A program made the position numbers and the translations under genes. A stretch of 8,361 nucleotides of DNA. Source: a bacterium UBP9_UBA1432 (GTDB taxonomy: Bacteria > Vulcanimicrobiota > Xenobia > Xenobiales > Xenobiaceae). Where the stretch lies: contig DCTU01000050.1 of assembly GCA_002329445.1 (NCBI GenBank), positions 6,833 to 15,193 of the forward strand, written 5' to 3'. This document shows positions 1-6,322 of this stretch, piece by piece (positions within the stretch are counted from its first letter, which is position 1; every line of letters begins with the position of its first letter). Below the pieces are notes generated by a model. It was not told the DNA's origin. It ran no database searches and saw only the letters and a program-made list of their open reading frames with translations.

Positions 1-1554
1 CGCTGGATCGCCCTGGAGGATGCCTGGCGATTCCAGGAGGCCCTGGGCACGCCGCTGCCGCCCGGACTTCCCCAGGCCTTCCTCCAGCCCGTGGCCGATC
101 CGGTGGGCGACCTGGTGCATCGCTTCGCCCGCACGCACGGCCCCTTCATCCCCGAGGAGCCGGCCGCGCGCCTGGGCCTGGGGCGTTCGGTGGTCCTGGA
201 GGCCCTGCATCGGCTGGAGCGGTCGGGCTCATTGCAGCAGGGGGAGTTCCGGCCCGGTGGGCAGGGACCGGAGTGGTGTCATTCCGAGGTCCTGCGCGGG
301 CTTCGCCGGCGAAGCCTGGCCCGGTTGCGCCGCGAAGTGCAGGCCGTTCCCCAGGGGGCGCTGGGGCGCCTCTTGCCTCGTTGGCAGGCGCGCTCGAGGG
401 GGGTCGACGGCCTTCTTCGCGCGATTCAGCAACTGCAGGGCGTGCGGCTTCCGGCCGGGCAGTTGGAGTCCCTGGTCCTGCCCTTCCGGGTCCCCGACTA
501 CAGCCCGGCCTTCCTGGACGAATTGTGCGCGTCGGGCGAGGTGCTGTGGGTCGGCGCGGGATCCCTGGGGGACGATGACGGCTGGGTGCGTCTGTATCTG
601 GCTGACGACGCTTCGGTGCTGAGGCAGGCTGCGGGCGAAGAAGAGCTCTCCCCCCTGGCCCTTCAGGTCCGCGAGACCCTCTCTGGCGGGGGAGGGCTCT
701 TCTTTCGGCAGATCTTCGACCGGGTGGCCCCTCCGGCGGACGAGGCCCTGCTGGAGGCCTTGTGGGAACTGGTCTGGGCCGGCCAGGCGACCAACGACAC
801 CCTGGCGCCCCTGCGGATCCGTCTGTGGGGGGCGCCGCGTCGCACCCGGTCGGGGGGCCTGCGCTCGCGCCGGGGGCTCCGACTGCCCACCCGCCAGGGG
901 CCGCCGGCGGGGGCGGGGCGCTGGAGCCTGGCTCCACAAGCCGGCGAGCCGACCCGGGCCCGTCTGGCCTGGGCCGAGCAGTTGTTGGACCGGCACGGAG
1001 TCCTGACGCGGGGCGCGGTGGAGGCCGAGGGGATCCCCGGAGGCTTCGCGGCGGTCTACCCGGTCCTGAAGGCCCTGGAGGAGGCCGGTCGCTGTCGCCG
1101 GGGGTACTTCGTCGAGGGGTTGGGAGCCGCTCAGTTCGCCCTGCCCGGCGCGGTGGAGCGCCTGCGGTCCGCTCAGGAGGAGCCCAAGGCCCTGGTCCTG
1201 GCGGCCTCGGACCCGGCCAACCCCTATGGTGCCGCCCTGCCCTGGCCCGAACGCGGGGCGGAGGATCCCGGGCATCGCCCCTCGCGCCGCGCGGGCGCCG
1301 TGGTGGTGCTGGTCGGAGGGGAACCCGCGATCTTCCTGGAGCGGGGCCTGAAGTCGGCCCTCAGCCTGACAGCCGAGTCCTCCGCCCTGCAAGCTGGCGC
1401 GACGGCCCTGGTGGGAGCGGCCGGCGAGGGTCGCCTGGGCCGTTTCCTGCTGCGCCGGGTGGACGGGCAGCCCGCCGCCGGCACTCCGTTGGGAGAAAGC
1501 CTGCAGTCGGCCGGCCTCCAGGTGACCTGGCAGGGATTGCGCTGGAGAGGCTAG
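1..1554 (+). CDS. lhr: Lhr-type ATP-dependent helicase, C-terminal part (5' truncated by window)
   Basis: The reading frame is open from the first base, so the gene begins outside the window. About 517 C-terminal residues are present and the helicase motor (Walker A, DEAH) is not visible. What remains matches my memory of the long C-terminal extension of bacterial Lhr (large helicase-related) proteins. A winged-helix-like segment lies at about residues 40-85 and contains ARTHGPF and LEALHRLERSG. It is followed by EWCHSEVLRGLRRRSLARLR (91-110), a stretch with LPRWQ and RGVDGLL, and DYSPAFLDEL near 166. A Pro/Arg-rich linker spans about 275-310. A second winged-helix-like segment (about 325-385) includes CRRGYFVEGLGAAQFALPGA, and DPANPYGAALPWP lies at about 404-416. 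Lhr proteins are single-stranded-DNA-dependent translocases linked to DNA repair and usually exceed 1,400 residues. A GTG at 91 is only an internal codon. The gene converges on the thioredoxin-like gene with a 31-bp gap. Confidence 0.9.
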   Translation, partial: RWIALEDAWRFQEALGTPLPPGLPQAFLQPVADPVGDLVHRFARTHGPFIPEEPAARLGLGRSVVLEALHRLERSGSLQQGEFRPGGQGPEWCHSEVLRGLRRRSLARLRREVQAVPQGALGRLLPRWQARSRGVDGLLRAIQQLQGVRLPAGQLESLVLPFRVPDYSPAFLDELCASGEVLWVGAGSLGDDDGWVRLYLADDASVLRQAAGEEELSPLALQVRETLSGGGGLFFRQIFDRVAPPADEALLEALWELVWAGQATNDTLAPLRIRLWGAPRRTRSGGLRSRRGLRLPTRQGPPAGAGRWSLAPQAGEPTRARLAWAEQLLDRHGVLTRGAVEAEGIPGGFAAVYPVLKALEEAGRCRRGYFVEGLGAAQFALPGAVERLRSAQEEPKALVLAASDPANPYGAALPWPERGAEDPGHRPSRRAGAVVVLVGGEPAIFLERGLKSALSLTAESSALQAGATALVGAAGEGRLGRFLLRRVDGQPAAGTPLGESLQSAGLQVTWQGLRWRG

Positions 1555-1568
1555 GAGTCTGGACCGGC

Positions 1569-1582
1569 CCGGCCCGTGCCGG
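1569..1582. terminator. Possible short terminator hairpin between convergent genes
   Basis: A perfect 5-bp stem, CCGGC/GCCGG, closes a CCGT tetraloop in the 31-bp gap between the lhr stop and the thioredoxin-like stop. On the + strand it is followed by ATTTCA, a weak T tract. The minus side has no T run. It could end lhr transcription, but the stem is short and GC-rich hairpins are common by chance in this DNA. Confidence 0.25.
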
Positions 1583-1585
1583 ATT

Positions 1586-2026
1586 TCAGGGGATCTTGTC
1601 CAGCCGAGGTCGGGAGTCTTCCACCAGCTTCTCGTAGGGGACGGCCCCCACCCAGTCCGCCACCTTCGTGCCCTTCTCGTCCAGCAGGACGGTGTAGGGG
1701 ATGGCGCCTTCGGAGCCTTCTTGAAGCAGGGAGATGTATTTCTCGAAGTCGGGTGCCTCGCGCTTGTCCACGTCGATGTGAAGGGGGCGGAACTTGTCCA
1801 GGTTCTCGGCCTCGAAGCGGGCCAGGGCCGGCTTGAAGGCCTGACAAGCCGGACACCAGTCGGCCGTGAAGTGGACCAGCAGGTAGGGGCCTGTCGCCGC
1901 GCCGGGGTCCGGGAAGTGGACCTCCTCCGCGGGTTGCGAGGTGCCCGGGTTGGAGCAGGCGGTGGCCAGCCAGGCCACCAGGCACAAGGCGAGCAGGGCC
2001 AGGGCCCTGGTGGGGAACGCTCTCAT
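1586..2026 (-). CDS. Thioredoxin-fold lipoprotein (periplasmic thiol-disulfide protein)
   Basis: This 146-residue protein is probably exported, lipidated and membrane-anchored. Residues 1-24 form a type II signal peptide: basic start (MRAF, R7), hydrophobic core 8-21, and lipobox ATAC with the acylated Cys at 24. The mature part is a single thioredoxin domain. It has a beta strand LLVHF, then the redox motif WCPAC (Cys58 and Cys61), an IDVDK strand (84-88), and the cis-proline loop AIPYTVLLD with Pro110. A glycine turn and an amphipathic C-terminal helix follow. CPAC differs from the CGPC of thioredoxin and the CPHC of DsbA, so the redox direction cannot be called. The ATG is supported by a purine-rich Shine-Dalgarno and by the signal peptide beginning exactly there. 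It is monocistronic as seen, converging with lhr and divergent from the 203-residue protein. No Ccm or Dsb partner is nearby, so its client is unknown. Confidence 0.88.
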   Translation of the reverse strand: MRAFPTRALALLALCLVAWLATACSNPGTSQPAEEVHFPDPGAATGPYLLVHFTADWCPACQAFKPALARFEAENLDKFRPLHIDVDKREAPDFEKYISLLQEGSEGAIPYTVLLDEKGTKVADWVGAVPYEKLVEDSRPRLDKIP

Positions 2027-2030
2027 CGGT

Positions 2031-2041
2031 CCTTCCTTCCT
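2031..2041 (-). promoter_or_regulatory. Ribosome binding site of the thioredoxin-like lipoprotein
   Basis: On the minus strand, AGGAAGGAAGG lies 4 bases before the ATG at 2026. The tandem AGGA repeats offer several spacings, and one AGGA sits at the usual 7 nt. This fixes the start so that the signal peptide is complete. Confidence 0.6.
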
Positions 2042-2231
2042 CTCGTCGGTCTTCGCCGCCGGCGTCGGGCCGCGGCCTCAGGTGTGCCTGGGTCCGAGGA
2101 TCCTTCGAGGCCTCTGGCCCGGCTCCCGCGCGCAGGATGTTCACGGCGGGTTCATCTTCCGGCAAGAGGGTGCCTTCCGATCCCAGGTTCTGCCCAGAAG
2201 GCCAGCCTACCCTGAGGATACACCACTTCCA

Positions 2232-2238
2232 GGGAGGA
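2232..2238 (+). promoter_or_regulatory. Ribosome binding site of the 203-residue hypothetical protein
   Basis: GGGAGGA sits 7 nt before the ATG at 2246. This strong, well-spaced Shine-Dalgarno is the main evidence that this otherwise unrecognised frame is translated, and it decides the start. Confidence 0.65.
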
Positions 2239-2245
2239 ACCGACG

Positions 2246-2857
2246 ATGAAGATTCAGACCGGCCTGCAAAAGGTGTTCTACCCCGTCTCGCCCCGTTCGA
2301 TGCCTGGCCACCCCGGGCACGCCGATTCCCGGGCCTGGAGTCGCCTGGTCCGATCCTCTCGTCAGCGCGAGTGTCACCGGGCCCTGCTGCAGGCCTGGGG
2401 GGTCTTCCTGGGGCGTCCCGCCTCCCGGCTGGCTGGGGTCCACGAGCTGCGACCCGGTCAGGCCCTGGGACCCGCCGCGGTGGACGGCGCGGGCGCTCTG
2501 TCGGCGTCGTGTCGGGGCTCGGCCCAGGCCCTGGCGGTCGTCGCCGTCTCGGGTTCGCAGAGCGCCGTCGTGGGCGCAGCCTTCTCGCAGGAGGTTTCCG
2601 GGGGCCTGCGGATCGCCGAGGGGCGCCTCCACCTGCCGGATGGAAGCTCGGTCCCCTTCGGAAATCGGGGGGTGATCGTGCGCCTTCCCGACGGCACCCA
2701 GGTGGCCGTCGGGCGCAGCGGGGACGGGCCCCAGGCTCGGGCGTGCCGCTGGGTCGTGGCTGGACCCGGGGAGCAGATCCCCACCAGTCCGCCCGGAGCC
2801 ACGGCCGTCTACGGGTGGGACGGGGCCGGGGGCCTCCAGGCCTTGGGCTCGGTCTAG
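2246..2857 (+). CDS. Hypothetical protein, 203 residues, unrecognised
   Basis: I do not recognise this protein. It has a basic N-terminal third (residues 1-45, rich in Arg, Ser, His and Pro), then an Ala/Gly/Val-rich stretch with a mildly hydrophobic segment at about 94-112. That segment is too broken by Ser and Gln to call transmembrane. The C-terminal half looks beta-rich, with two similar units ending in LPDG (130-133 and 147-150), each next to a short Val-rich strand, suggesting a small beta-sandwich or barrel. The three Cys (43, 89, 167) form no motif. There is no signal peptide or catalytic signature. Support for reality is the strong Shine-Dalgarno, codon bias like the neighbours, and a snug fit that ends 13 bp before the convergent dus stop. 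Overlapping frames on both strands are long too, but none has comparable start signals. The role is unknown. Confidence 0.62.
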   Translation: MKIQTGLQKVFYPVSPRSMPGHPGHADSRAWSRLVRSSRQRECHRALLQAWGVFLGRPASRLAGVHELRPGQALGPAAVDGAGALSASCRGSAQALAVVAVSGSQSAVVGAAFSQEVSGGLRIAEGRLHLPDGSSVPFGNRGVIVRLPDGTQVAVGRSGDGPQARACRWVVAGPGEQIPTSPPGATAVYGWDGAGGLQALGSV

Positions 2858-2870
2858 GCCAGGAACGCTG

Positions 2871-3983
2871 TCAGGTCTGGTCCTCAGCCCGCCTTGGGCG
2901 GTCCTCTGGCGGCGGCAGCTTGGCAGCCAGGGTCGCCAGGCGATCCTCGGCCTCGCCGTCGTCGGCGCTGTCCATGAGGATCTCCGCCACTTGGAGGTGG
3001 GTGGAGGCGTCAGGGCAGGCCAGGACCTGCTCGAGGGGGTCCTCGGTGGCGATCGGATCCAGCCGGGTCTGCAGGAGCGGGTGTTCGCGCGAGCGCTCCA
3101 GCCACTCTTCGGCGGGCAGCGGTCGATAGCGGTGGAAGAAGGCGAAGTGCCAGCCCAGGAAGTCCACCGACCGCTGGCGGCCGTGTTCGTCCTCGCCGAA
3201 GTGCTCGCGGAAGTATCCGGCCAACCGGCGGTAGACGGCCACCCGCTCAGGGGCGGACAGGGCCAGTTCGCGGCCTTCGTGGATCTCCTGGAAGAGCCAG
3301 GGTTTGATCAGGGCTCCCCGACCCAGCATCAGGCCGGCCGCGCCACTGTGGGCCAGGCGGTCCCGGGCTTCGTACCAGGTCAGGATGTCGCCGTTGCCGG
3401 CCACGGGGATCCCTCGGGCCCTCACCACCTGGGCCACCAGGTCCCAGTCGGCGGCCCGGGTATAGCGCTGTTCGCGGGTCCGGCCGTGGACCACGATCCC
3501 CGCCACCCCCGCCTCTTCGGCCAGTCGGGAGGTCTCCAAGACGTTGATGCGCGAGTCTTTGAAGCCCGAGCGCAGTTTGACGGTGACCGGAGCCTCCAGG
3601 GCGCGGGTCATCTCACGGAGGATCCGTTCCAGGTTGCGGGGGCGATCCAGAAGGCAGGCCCCCATCCCCTTGTGCACGGCCTCGGGGATCGGGCATCCCG
3701 CGTTCAGGTCGACGAAGGCGGCGCCTCGCTCCAGGGCGGCCCGGGCCGCCTGGATGGCCATCTCGGGCTTGGAGGCCGCCAGTTGAACGCCGAAGCAGGG
3801 CTCGGTCGGACCCTTGCGCAGCAGGGCCAGTTCTTTGCGGATTCCCCGCACGATGGGTCCGGCGAAGGCCATCTCGGACATGGTCACCACCGCGCCGAAG
3901 TCGACGCACAGGCGGCGGAAGGGGAGGTTCCCCCCCTTGGTCAGGGGGGCCAGGATCAGGGGGTCAGGCCAGGGAGAGGGCAT
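2871..3983 (-). CDS. tRNA dihydrouridine synthase, Dus3-like
   Basis: This is a 370-residue flavoenzyme of the Dus family, which reduces uridine in tRNA to 5,6-dihydrouridine using FMN and NADPH. The TIM barrel opens with LILAPLTKGGNLPFRRLC (residues 9-26). The catalytic cysteine is Cys97 in DLNAGCP (92-98). FMN/phosphate-site motifs follow: VKLRSG with Lys136, HGRTREQRYT with His166, GNGDI (196-200) and GRGALIKPWLFQEI (221-234). A helical tRNA-binding domain fills the C-terminus, with RSVDFLGWHFAFFHRY (271-286) and LQVAEILMDS near 330-339. From memory of the family, APLT.GGNLPFRR, NxGCPI, KGMGAC, REQRYTRAADW and KPWLF.EI resemble eukaryotic Dus3 more than DusA, DusB or DusC. The position it modifies cannot be read from sequence. 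The ATG at 3983 is chosen because the fold begins nine residues later; its Shine-Dalgarno is weak (GGAAGGGA about 30 nt away is too far). It is divergent from gltX. Confidence 0.93.
   Translation of the reverse strand: MPSPWPDPLILAPLTKGGNLPFRRLCVDFGAVVTMSEMAFAGPIVRGIRKELALLRKGPTEPCFGVQLAASKPEMAIQAARAALERGAAFVDLNAGCPIPEAVHKGMGACLLDRPRNLERILREMTRALEAPVTVKLRSGFKDSRINVLETSRLAEEAGVAGIVVHGRTREQRYTRAADWDLVAQVVRARGIPVAGNGDILTWYEARDRLAHSGAAGLMLGRGALIKPWLFQEIHEGRELALSAPERVAVYRRLAGYFREHFGEDEHGRQRSVDFLGWHFAFFHRYRPLPAEEWLERSREHPLLQTRLDPIATEDPLEQVLACPDASTHLQVAEILMDSADDGEAEDRLATLAAKLPPPEDRPRRAEDQT
3931..3949. repeat. GC-only hairpin near the 5' end of the dus coding region
   Basis: CCCCCC and GGGGGG flank a 7-nt loop, giving a perfect 6-bp all-GC stem about 35-50 nt into the dus message. 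It encodes part of the conserved APLTKGGNL segment, so codon choice alone may explain it. If it forms, it could slow early elongation or initiation. Confidence 0.4.
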
Positions 3984-4115
3984 GGGGCACCCCGATTCCG
4001 CGCCCCGCGCCCTGGTCCCTTCCCGCAGGGTTCGCCGTCCCGGCGGTGAACGGGCCAGCCTCGCCCGGATCCTGCTTGGAGGTTCCGAGCCCATCTTCCG
4101 CACAGGAGTTCCGCC
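3984..4115. other. Divergent dus-gltX intergenic region, 132 bp
   Basis: This gap should carry divergent promoters for dus (-) and gltX (+). I found no convincing -35/-10 pair on either strand. It holds a compact inverted repeat, CGCCG-TCC-CGGCG (4033-4045), which may be a leader stem or operator, or simply GC-rich chance. No T-box-like or other known leader element is recognised. Confidence 0.35.
4104..4108 (+). promoter_or_regulatory. Ribosome binding site of gltX
   Basis: AGGAG lies 7 nt before the ATG at 4116. It confirms a start whose first residues run straight into the conserved RFAPSPTG motif. Confidence 0.7.
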
Positions 4116-5558
4116 ATGGTCCGCGTCCGCTTTGCCCCCAGCCCCACCGGGTATCTGCACGTGGGAGGCCTCCGCACCGCCTTCTACAACTGGCTGCTGG
4201 CCCGACGGGAGGGTGGAACCTTCCTGCTGCGCATCGAGGACACCGACCGGACGCGACTGGTGGAAGGAGCCGTCGAGGCCTTGCTGGAGGCCCTGAACTG
4301 GGCCGGGGTCACCCCGGACGAGGGAGCCGTGGTGGGTGGCCCCCTGGGCCCCTACGTGCAGAGCGAACGCCTGGAGATCTACCGCGAGATGGCAGCCCGG
4401 CTGGTCGAGTCGGGGCACGCGTATCACTGCTTCTGCACCCCCGAACGGCTGGCCGAGATGCGCGAGCAGCAGATGGCCCGGGGCGAGTCGGCCATGTATG
4501 ACCGCCACTGCCGGAATCTGGACCCCGCCGAGAGGGAGCGCCGACTGGCCGCAGGCGAGCCCCATGTGATCCGCATGAAGATCCCCGATGGGCGGACGCT
4601 GACCGTGGAAGACCAGATCCGCGGCCCGGTCAGCTTCGACTCTTCGCTGGTGGATGAGCAGGTCCTGATGAAGTCCGACGGCTTCCCCACCTATCACCTG
4701 GCGGCGGTGGTGGACGATCACCTGATGGAGATCACCCACGTGGTCCGAGGCGAGGAGTGGCTGTCTTCGACCCCCAAGCACCTCCTTCTGTACGAGTATT
4801 TCGGCTGGAAGCCCCCCGTCTTCGCCCACGTGCCCCTGATCCTCAACGCCAGCGGCAAGAAGCTGTCCAAGCGGGATGGAGACGTCGCGGTCGAGGCCTA
4901 TCGCGAGAAGGGCTATCTGCCCGAGGGCCTGCTGAACTTCCTGGCCCTGTTGGGCTGGAGCCCCGGCGACGAGCGGGAGTTCTTCACGCCCCAGGAATTG
5001 TCCGGCGTCTTCAGCCTGGATCGCGTGCGCAAGTCGGGGGCGGTCTTCGACTTCGACAAGCTGCTGCACATCAACGGCCTGCACATGCGCGCGCAGAGCA
5101 CCTCCAGGCTGGTCGAGCTGGTCCTGCCCTTCTTCGATCGGGCCGGTTGGCCTCGACCCGAGTCCGGGTACCTGGCCCAGGTGATCGAGGTGATGGGAGA
5201 GCGGGCCAACCTGCTGACCGACTACGTCGAACCCATTCCCTATTTCTACGCCGACCCCGCGGAATACGAGCCGGCGACGGTCAAGAAACGCTGGAAGGCC
5301 GCCTCCCCAGAGCTGATGGAGGCCTGGGTGGCCCGGCTTGAGGCCCTGGAGGTCTTCGGCCACGACGCACTGGACGAGGCCCTGCGGACGCTGGCCGAGA
5401 GCCGGGGGGTGGGGGCCGGACAACTGATCCACCCGACCCGCCTGGCCCTGACCGGCGTGGGCAACGGTCCGGGCCTCTTCGAGATGATGGAGGTGCTGGG
5501 ACGCGAGGTCTGCCTGCGCCGTCTGCGCACGGCGCTGGACCGGCTCCCGCGTCCGTGA
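4116..5558 (+). CDS. gltX: Glutamyl-tRNA synthetase
   Basis: This 480-residue class Ic aminoacyl-tRNA synthetase charges tRNA(Glu) with glutamate using ATP, and the length is normal for bacterial GltX. The Rossmann catalytic domain starts at once: RFAPSPTG (5-12), then the HIGH-class motif as HVGG (15-18) and LLRIEDTDRTR (37-47). An inserted acceptor-binding part contains CFC (Cys105, Cys107) and YDRHC (Tyr128, Cys132), which look like a zinc site. Further markers are TYHLAAVVDDHLM (192-204) and THVVRGEEWL (207-216). The KMSKS-class motif is KLSKR (249-253), followed by DGD. The helical C-terminal anticodon-binding domain fills about 330-480. Whether it also mischarges tRNA(Gln) for a GatCAB route cannot be told from this window. 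The stop overlaps the next gene's GTG start, so the two are probably one operon with coupled translation. Confidence 0.97.
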   Translation: MVRVRFAPSPTGYLHVGGLRTAFYNWLLARREGGTFLLRIEDTDRTRLVEGAVEALLEALNWAGVTPDEGAVVGGPLGPYVQSERLEIYREMAARLVESGHAYHCFCTPERLAEMREQQMARGESAMYDRHCRNLDPAERERRLAAGEPHVIRMKIPDGRTLTVEDQIRGPVSFDSSLVDEQVLMKSDGFPTYHLAAVVDDHLMEITHVVRGEEWLSSTPKHLLLYEYFGWKPPVFAHVPLILNASGKKLSKRDGDVAVEAYREKGYLPEGLLNFLALLGWSPGDEREFFTPQELSGVFSLDRVRKSGAVFDFDKLLHINGLHMRAQSTSRLVELVLPFFDRAGWPRPESGYLAQVIEVMGERANLLTDYVEPIPYFYADPAEYEPATVKKRWKAASPELMEAWVARLEALEVFGHDALDEALRTLAESRGVGAGQLIHPTRLALTGVGNGPGLFEMMEVLGREVCLRRLRTALDRLPRP

Positions 5559-6301
5559 CGAAGGACTTCATCCTGGCCCTGGATTTCGACGGTGTCCTCT
5601 GGGACAGCGCCGGGGAGTGCTTCTTCATCGCCCGGGAGGCATGGGAGGCCCTGGAGGGGCCCCTCCCCCGGATCTCCGAAGCCGCCTTCCGCCGGGGGCG
5701 TTGGCTGGTGCGCACGGGCGGCGAGTTCGGCCTGATCCTGTGGCTGTTGCGGGAGGATCCCGAGCGGGACCTGGAGGCGTACAGCACGGCCGCTTTCGAG
5801 TCCCTGGCCCAGGCGCAGGGAGCTTTCCTGCGCCGCTTCGAGGTCGAGTTCTATGCCCGGCGCGAGCGATTCCGCAACCAGGACCCCCAGGCCTGGCAGG
5901 CCCTGCAGTCGCCTCATCCGGCCATGTCGGCGGAGTGGGCGGCGGTGGCGGAGTCCTTTCGCGAGGTGGTGGTCTGCACCACCAAGAACGAGGCGGCCAT
6001 CCGCGCCCTGCTGGGAAGCGCGGGGCTTCAACTTCCCGTGCTGGCCCGCGAATTCAGCGTCGACAAGCGGGATCAGATGGCCTTCCTGGCGGCGACCCGG
6101 GATGTGCCGGCCAGTCAGATCCTGTTCGTCGACGACCTGCTGCGGAACCTCGAGCCCGTGGGCGAGATGGGAGTCCGGGTGGCCCTGGCCGGATGGGGAT
6201 ACAACACCGCGGCCGAGCAGGCCCGGGCTCGGGAGCTTGGAATCCCGGTCCTTCGGGCGGGGCGGATCCTGGAAGGCCTGCGCGAGCTGGCCCGGGACTG
6301 A
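5555..6301 (+). CDS. HAD-superfamily hydrolase
   Basis: This 248-residue protein is probably a cytoplasmic Mg-dependent phosphatase of the haloacid dehalogenase superfamily. Motif I is DFDGVLWD (10-17), with nucleophile Asp10 and acid/base Asp12. A long, mostly helical C1-type cap fills about 20-130. Motif II is VVCTTKN with Thr142 or Thr143, motif III is the Lys in VDKRDQ (Lys171), and motif IV is LFVDDLLRN with Asp193 and Asp194. All four catalytic elements are intact, so it should be active. The substrate is unknown; a phosphoglycolate-phosphatase-like or housecleaning role is only inference. The GTG start is chosen because motif I begins a few residues later. It overlaps the gltX stop as GTGA, and no Shine-Dalgarno is visible, so translation likely depends on ribosomes finishing gltX. 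It converges with moxR, 20 bp apart. Confidence 0.9.
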   Translation: MTKDFILALDFDGVLWDSAGECFFIAREAWEALEGPLPRISEAAFRRGRWLVRTGGEFGLILWLLREDPERDLEAYSTAAFESLAQAQGAFLRRFEVEFYARRERFRNQDPQAWQALQSPHPAMSAEWAAVAESFREVVVCTTKNEAAIRALLGSAGLQLPVLAREFSVDKRDQMAFLAATRDVPASQILFVDDLLRNLEPVGEMGVRVALAGWGYNTAAEQARARELGIPVLRAGRILEGLRELARD

Positions 6302-6322
6302 ACCTCGGTCCAGCCTTTTTTT
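6289..6322 (+). terminator. Possible intrinsic terminator after the gltX-HAD operon
   Basis: An interrupted stem (GGC 6289-6291 with GCC 6313-6315, then GGAC 6295-6298 with GTCC 6308-6311, loop 9 nt) is followed at once by seven T residues (6316-6322). The T run is the only one in this GC-rich gap and its last base is the first base of the reversed moxR stop codon. The stem is weak, so this is tentative. An alternative pairing puts the T run in the loop (6304-6310 with 6325-6331). Confidence 0.4.

Larger units (their letters stand above)
2027..2245. other. Divergent intergenic region, 219 bp
   Basis: This gap must carry the promoters of both the lipoprotein (-) and the 203-residue protein (+). 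I found no convincing consensus promoter. The best minus-strand candidate is TTGCCG (2165-2160) and GAACAT (2142-2137) with 17-bp spacing, about 110 bases before the lipoprotein start; the -10 is poor. An AGGATCCT palindrome (2097-2104), with partly symmetric arms over 2093-2108, is a possible operator but could be chance. No RNA gene is recognised. Confidence 0.35.

Noticed and set aside
229..1392. Long minus-strand open frame opposite the lhr gene.
   Set aside because: It has Gln/Pro/Arg-rich shadow composition with no motif, while the opposite strand carries clear Lhr signatures.
2137..2165. TTGCCG-17-GAACAT as a sigma70 promoter for the lipoprotein.
   Set aside because: The -10 matches at only three of six positions. 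It is mentioned as the best candidate in the gap but is not strong enough to list as a promoter.
2207..2632. Minus-strand open frame opposite the 203-residue gene.
   Set aside because: It has no start signal or recognisable motif; the plus-strand frame has the strong RBS and fits the junction with dus.
2832..2843. GGCC-TCCA-GGCC hairpin before the convergent junction at 2857/2871 as a terminator.
   Set aside because: A 4-bp stem inside the coding region with no T run; such palindromes are frequent at this GC content.
2137..3129. Plus-strand open frame overlapping the 203-residue gene and the 3' end of dus.
   Set aside because: It has no Shine-Dalgarno, extremely Gly/Arg/Ser/Pro-rich composition, and overlaps the certain dus gene on the other strand.
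3984..5432. The dus reading frame stays open on the minus strand for 483 codons upstream, antisense to most of gltX, as if dus had a large N-terminal fusion.
   Set aside because: The extra sequence is low-complexity Gln/Gly/Pro/Leu-rich with no domain, lies opposite a certain gltX gene, and the Dus fold begins right after the internal ATG at 3983. Stop-poor antisense frames are expected at this GC content.
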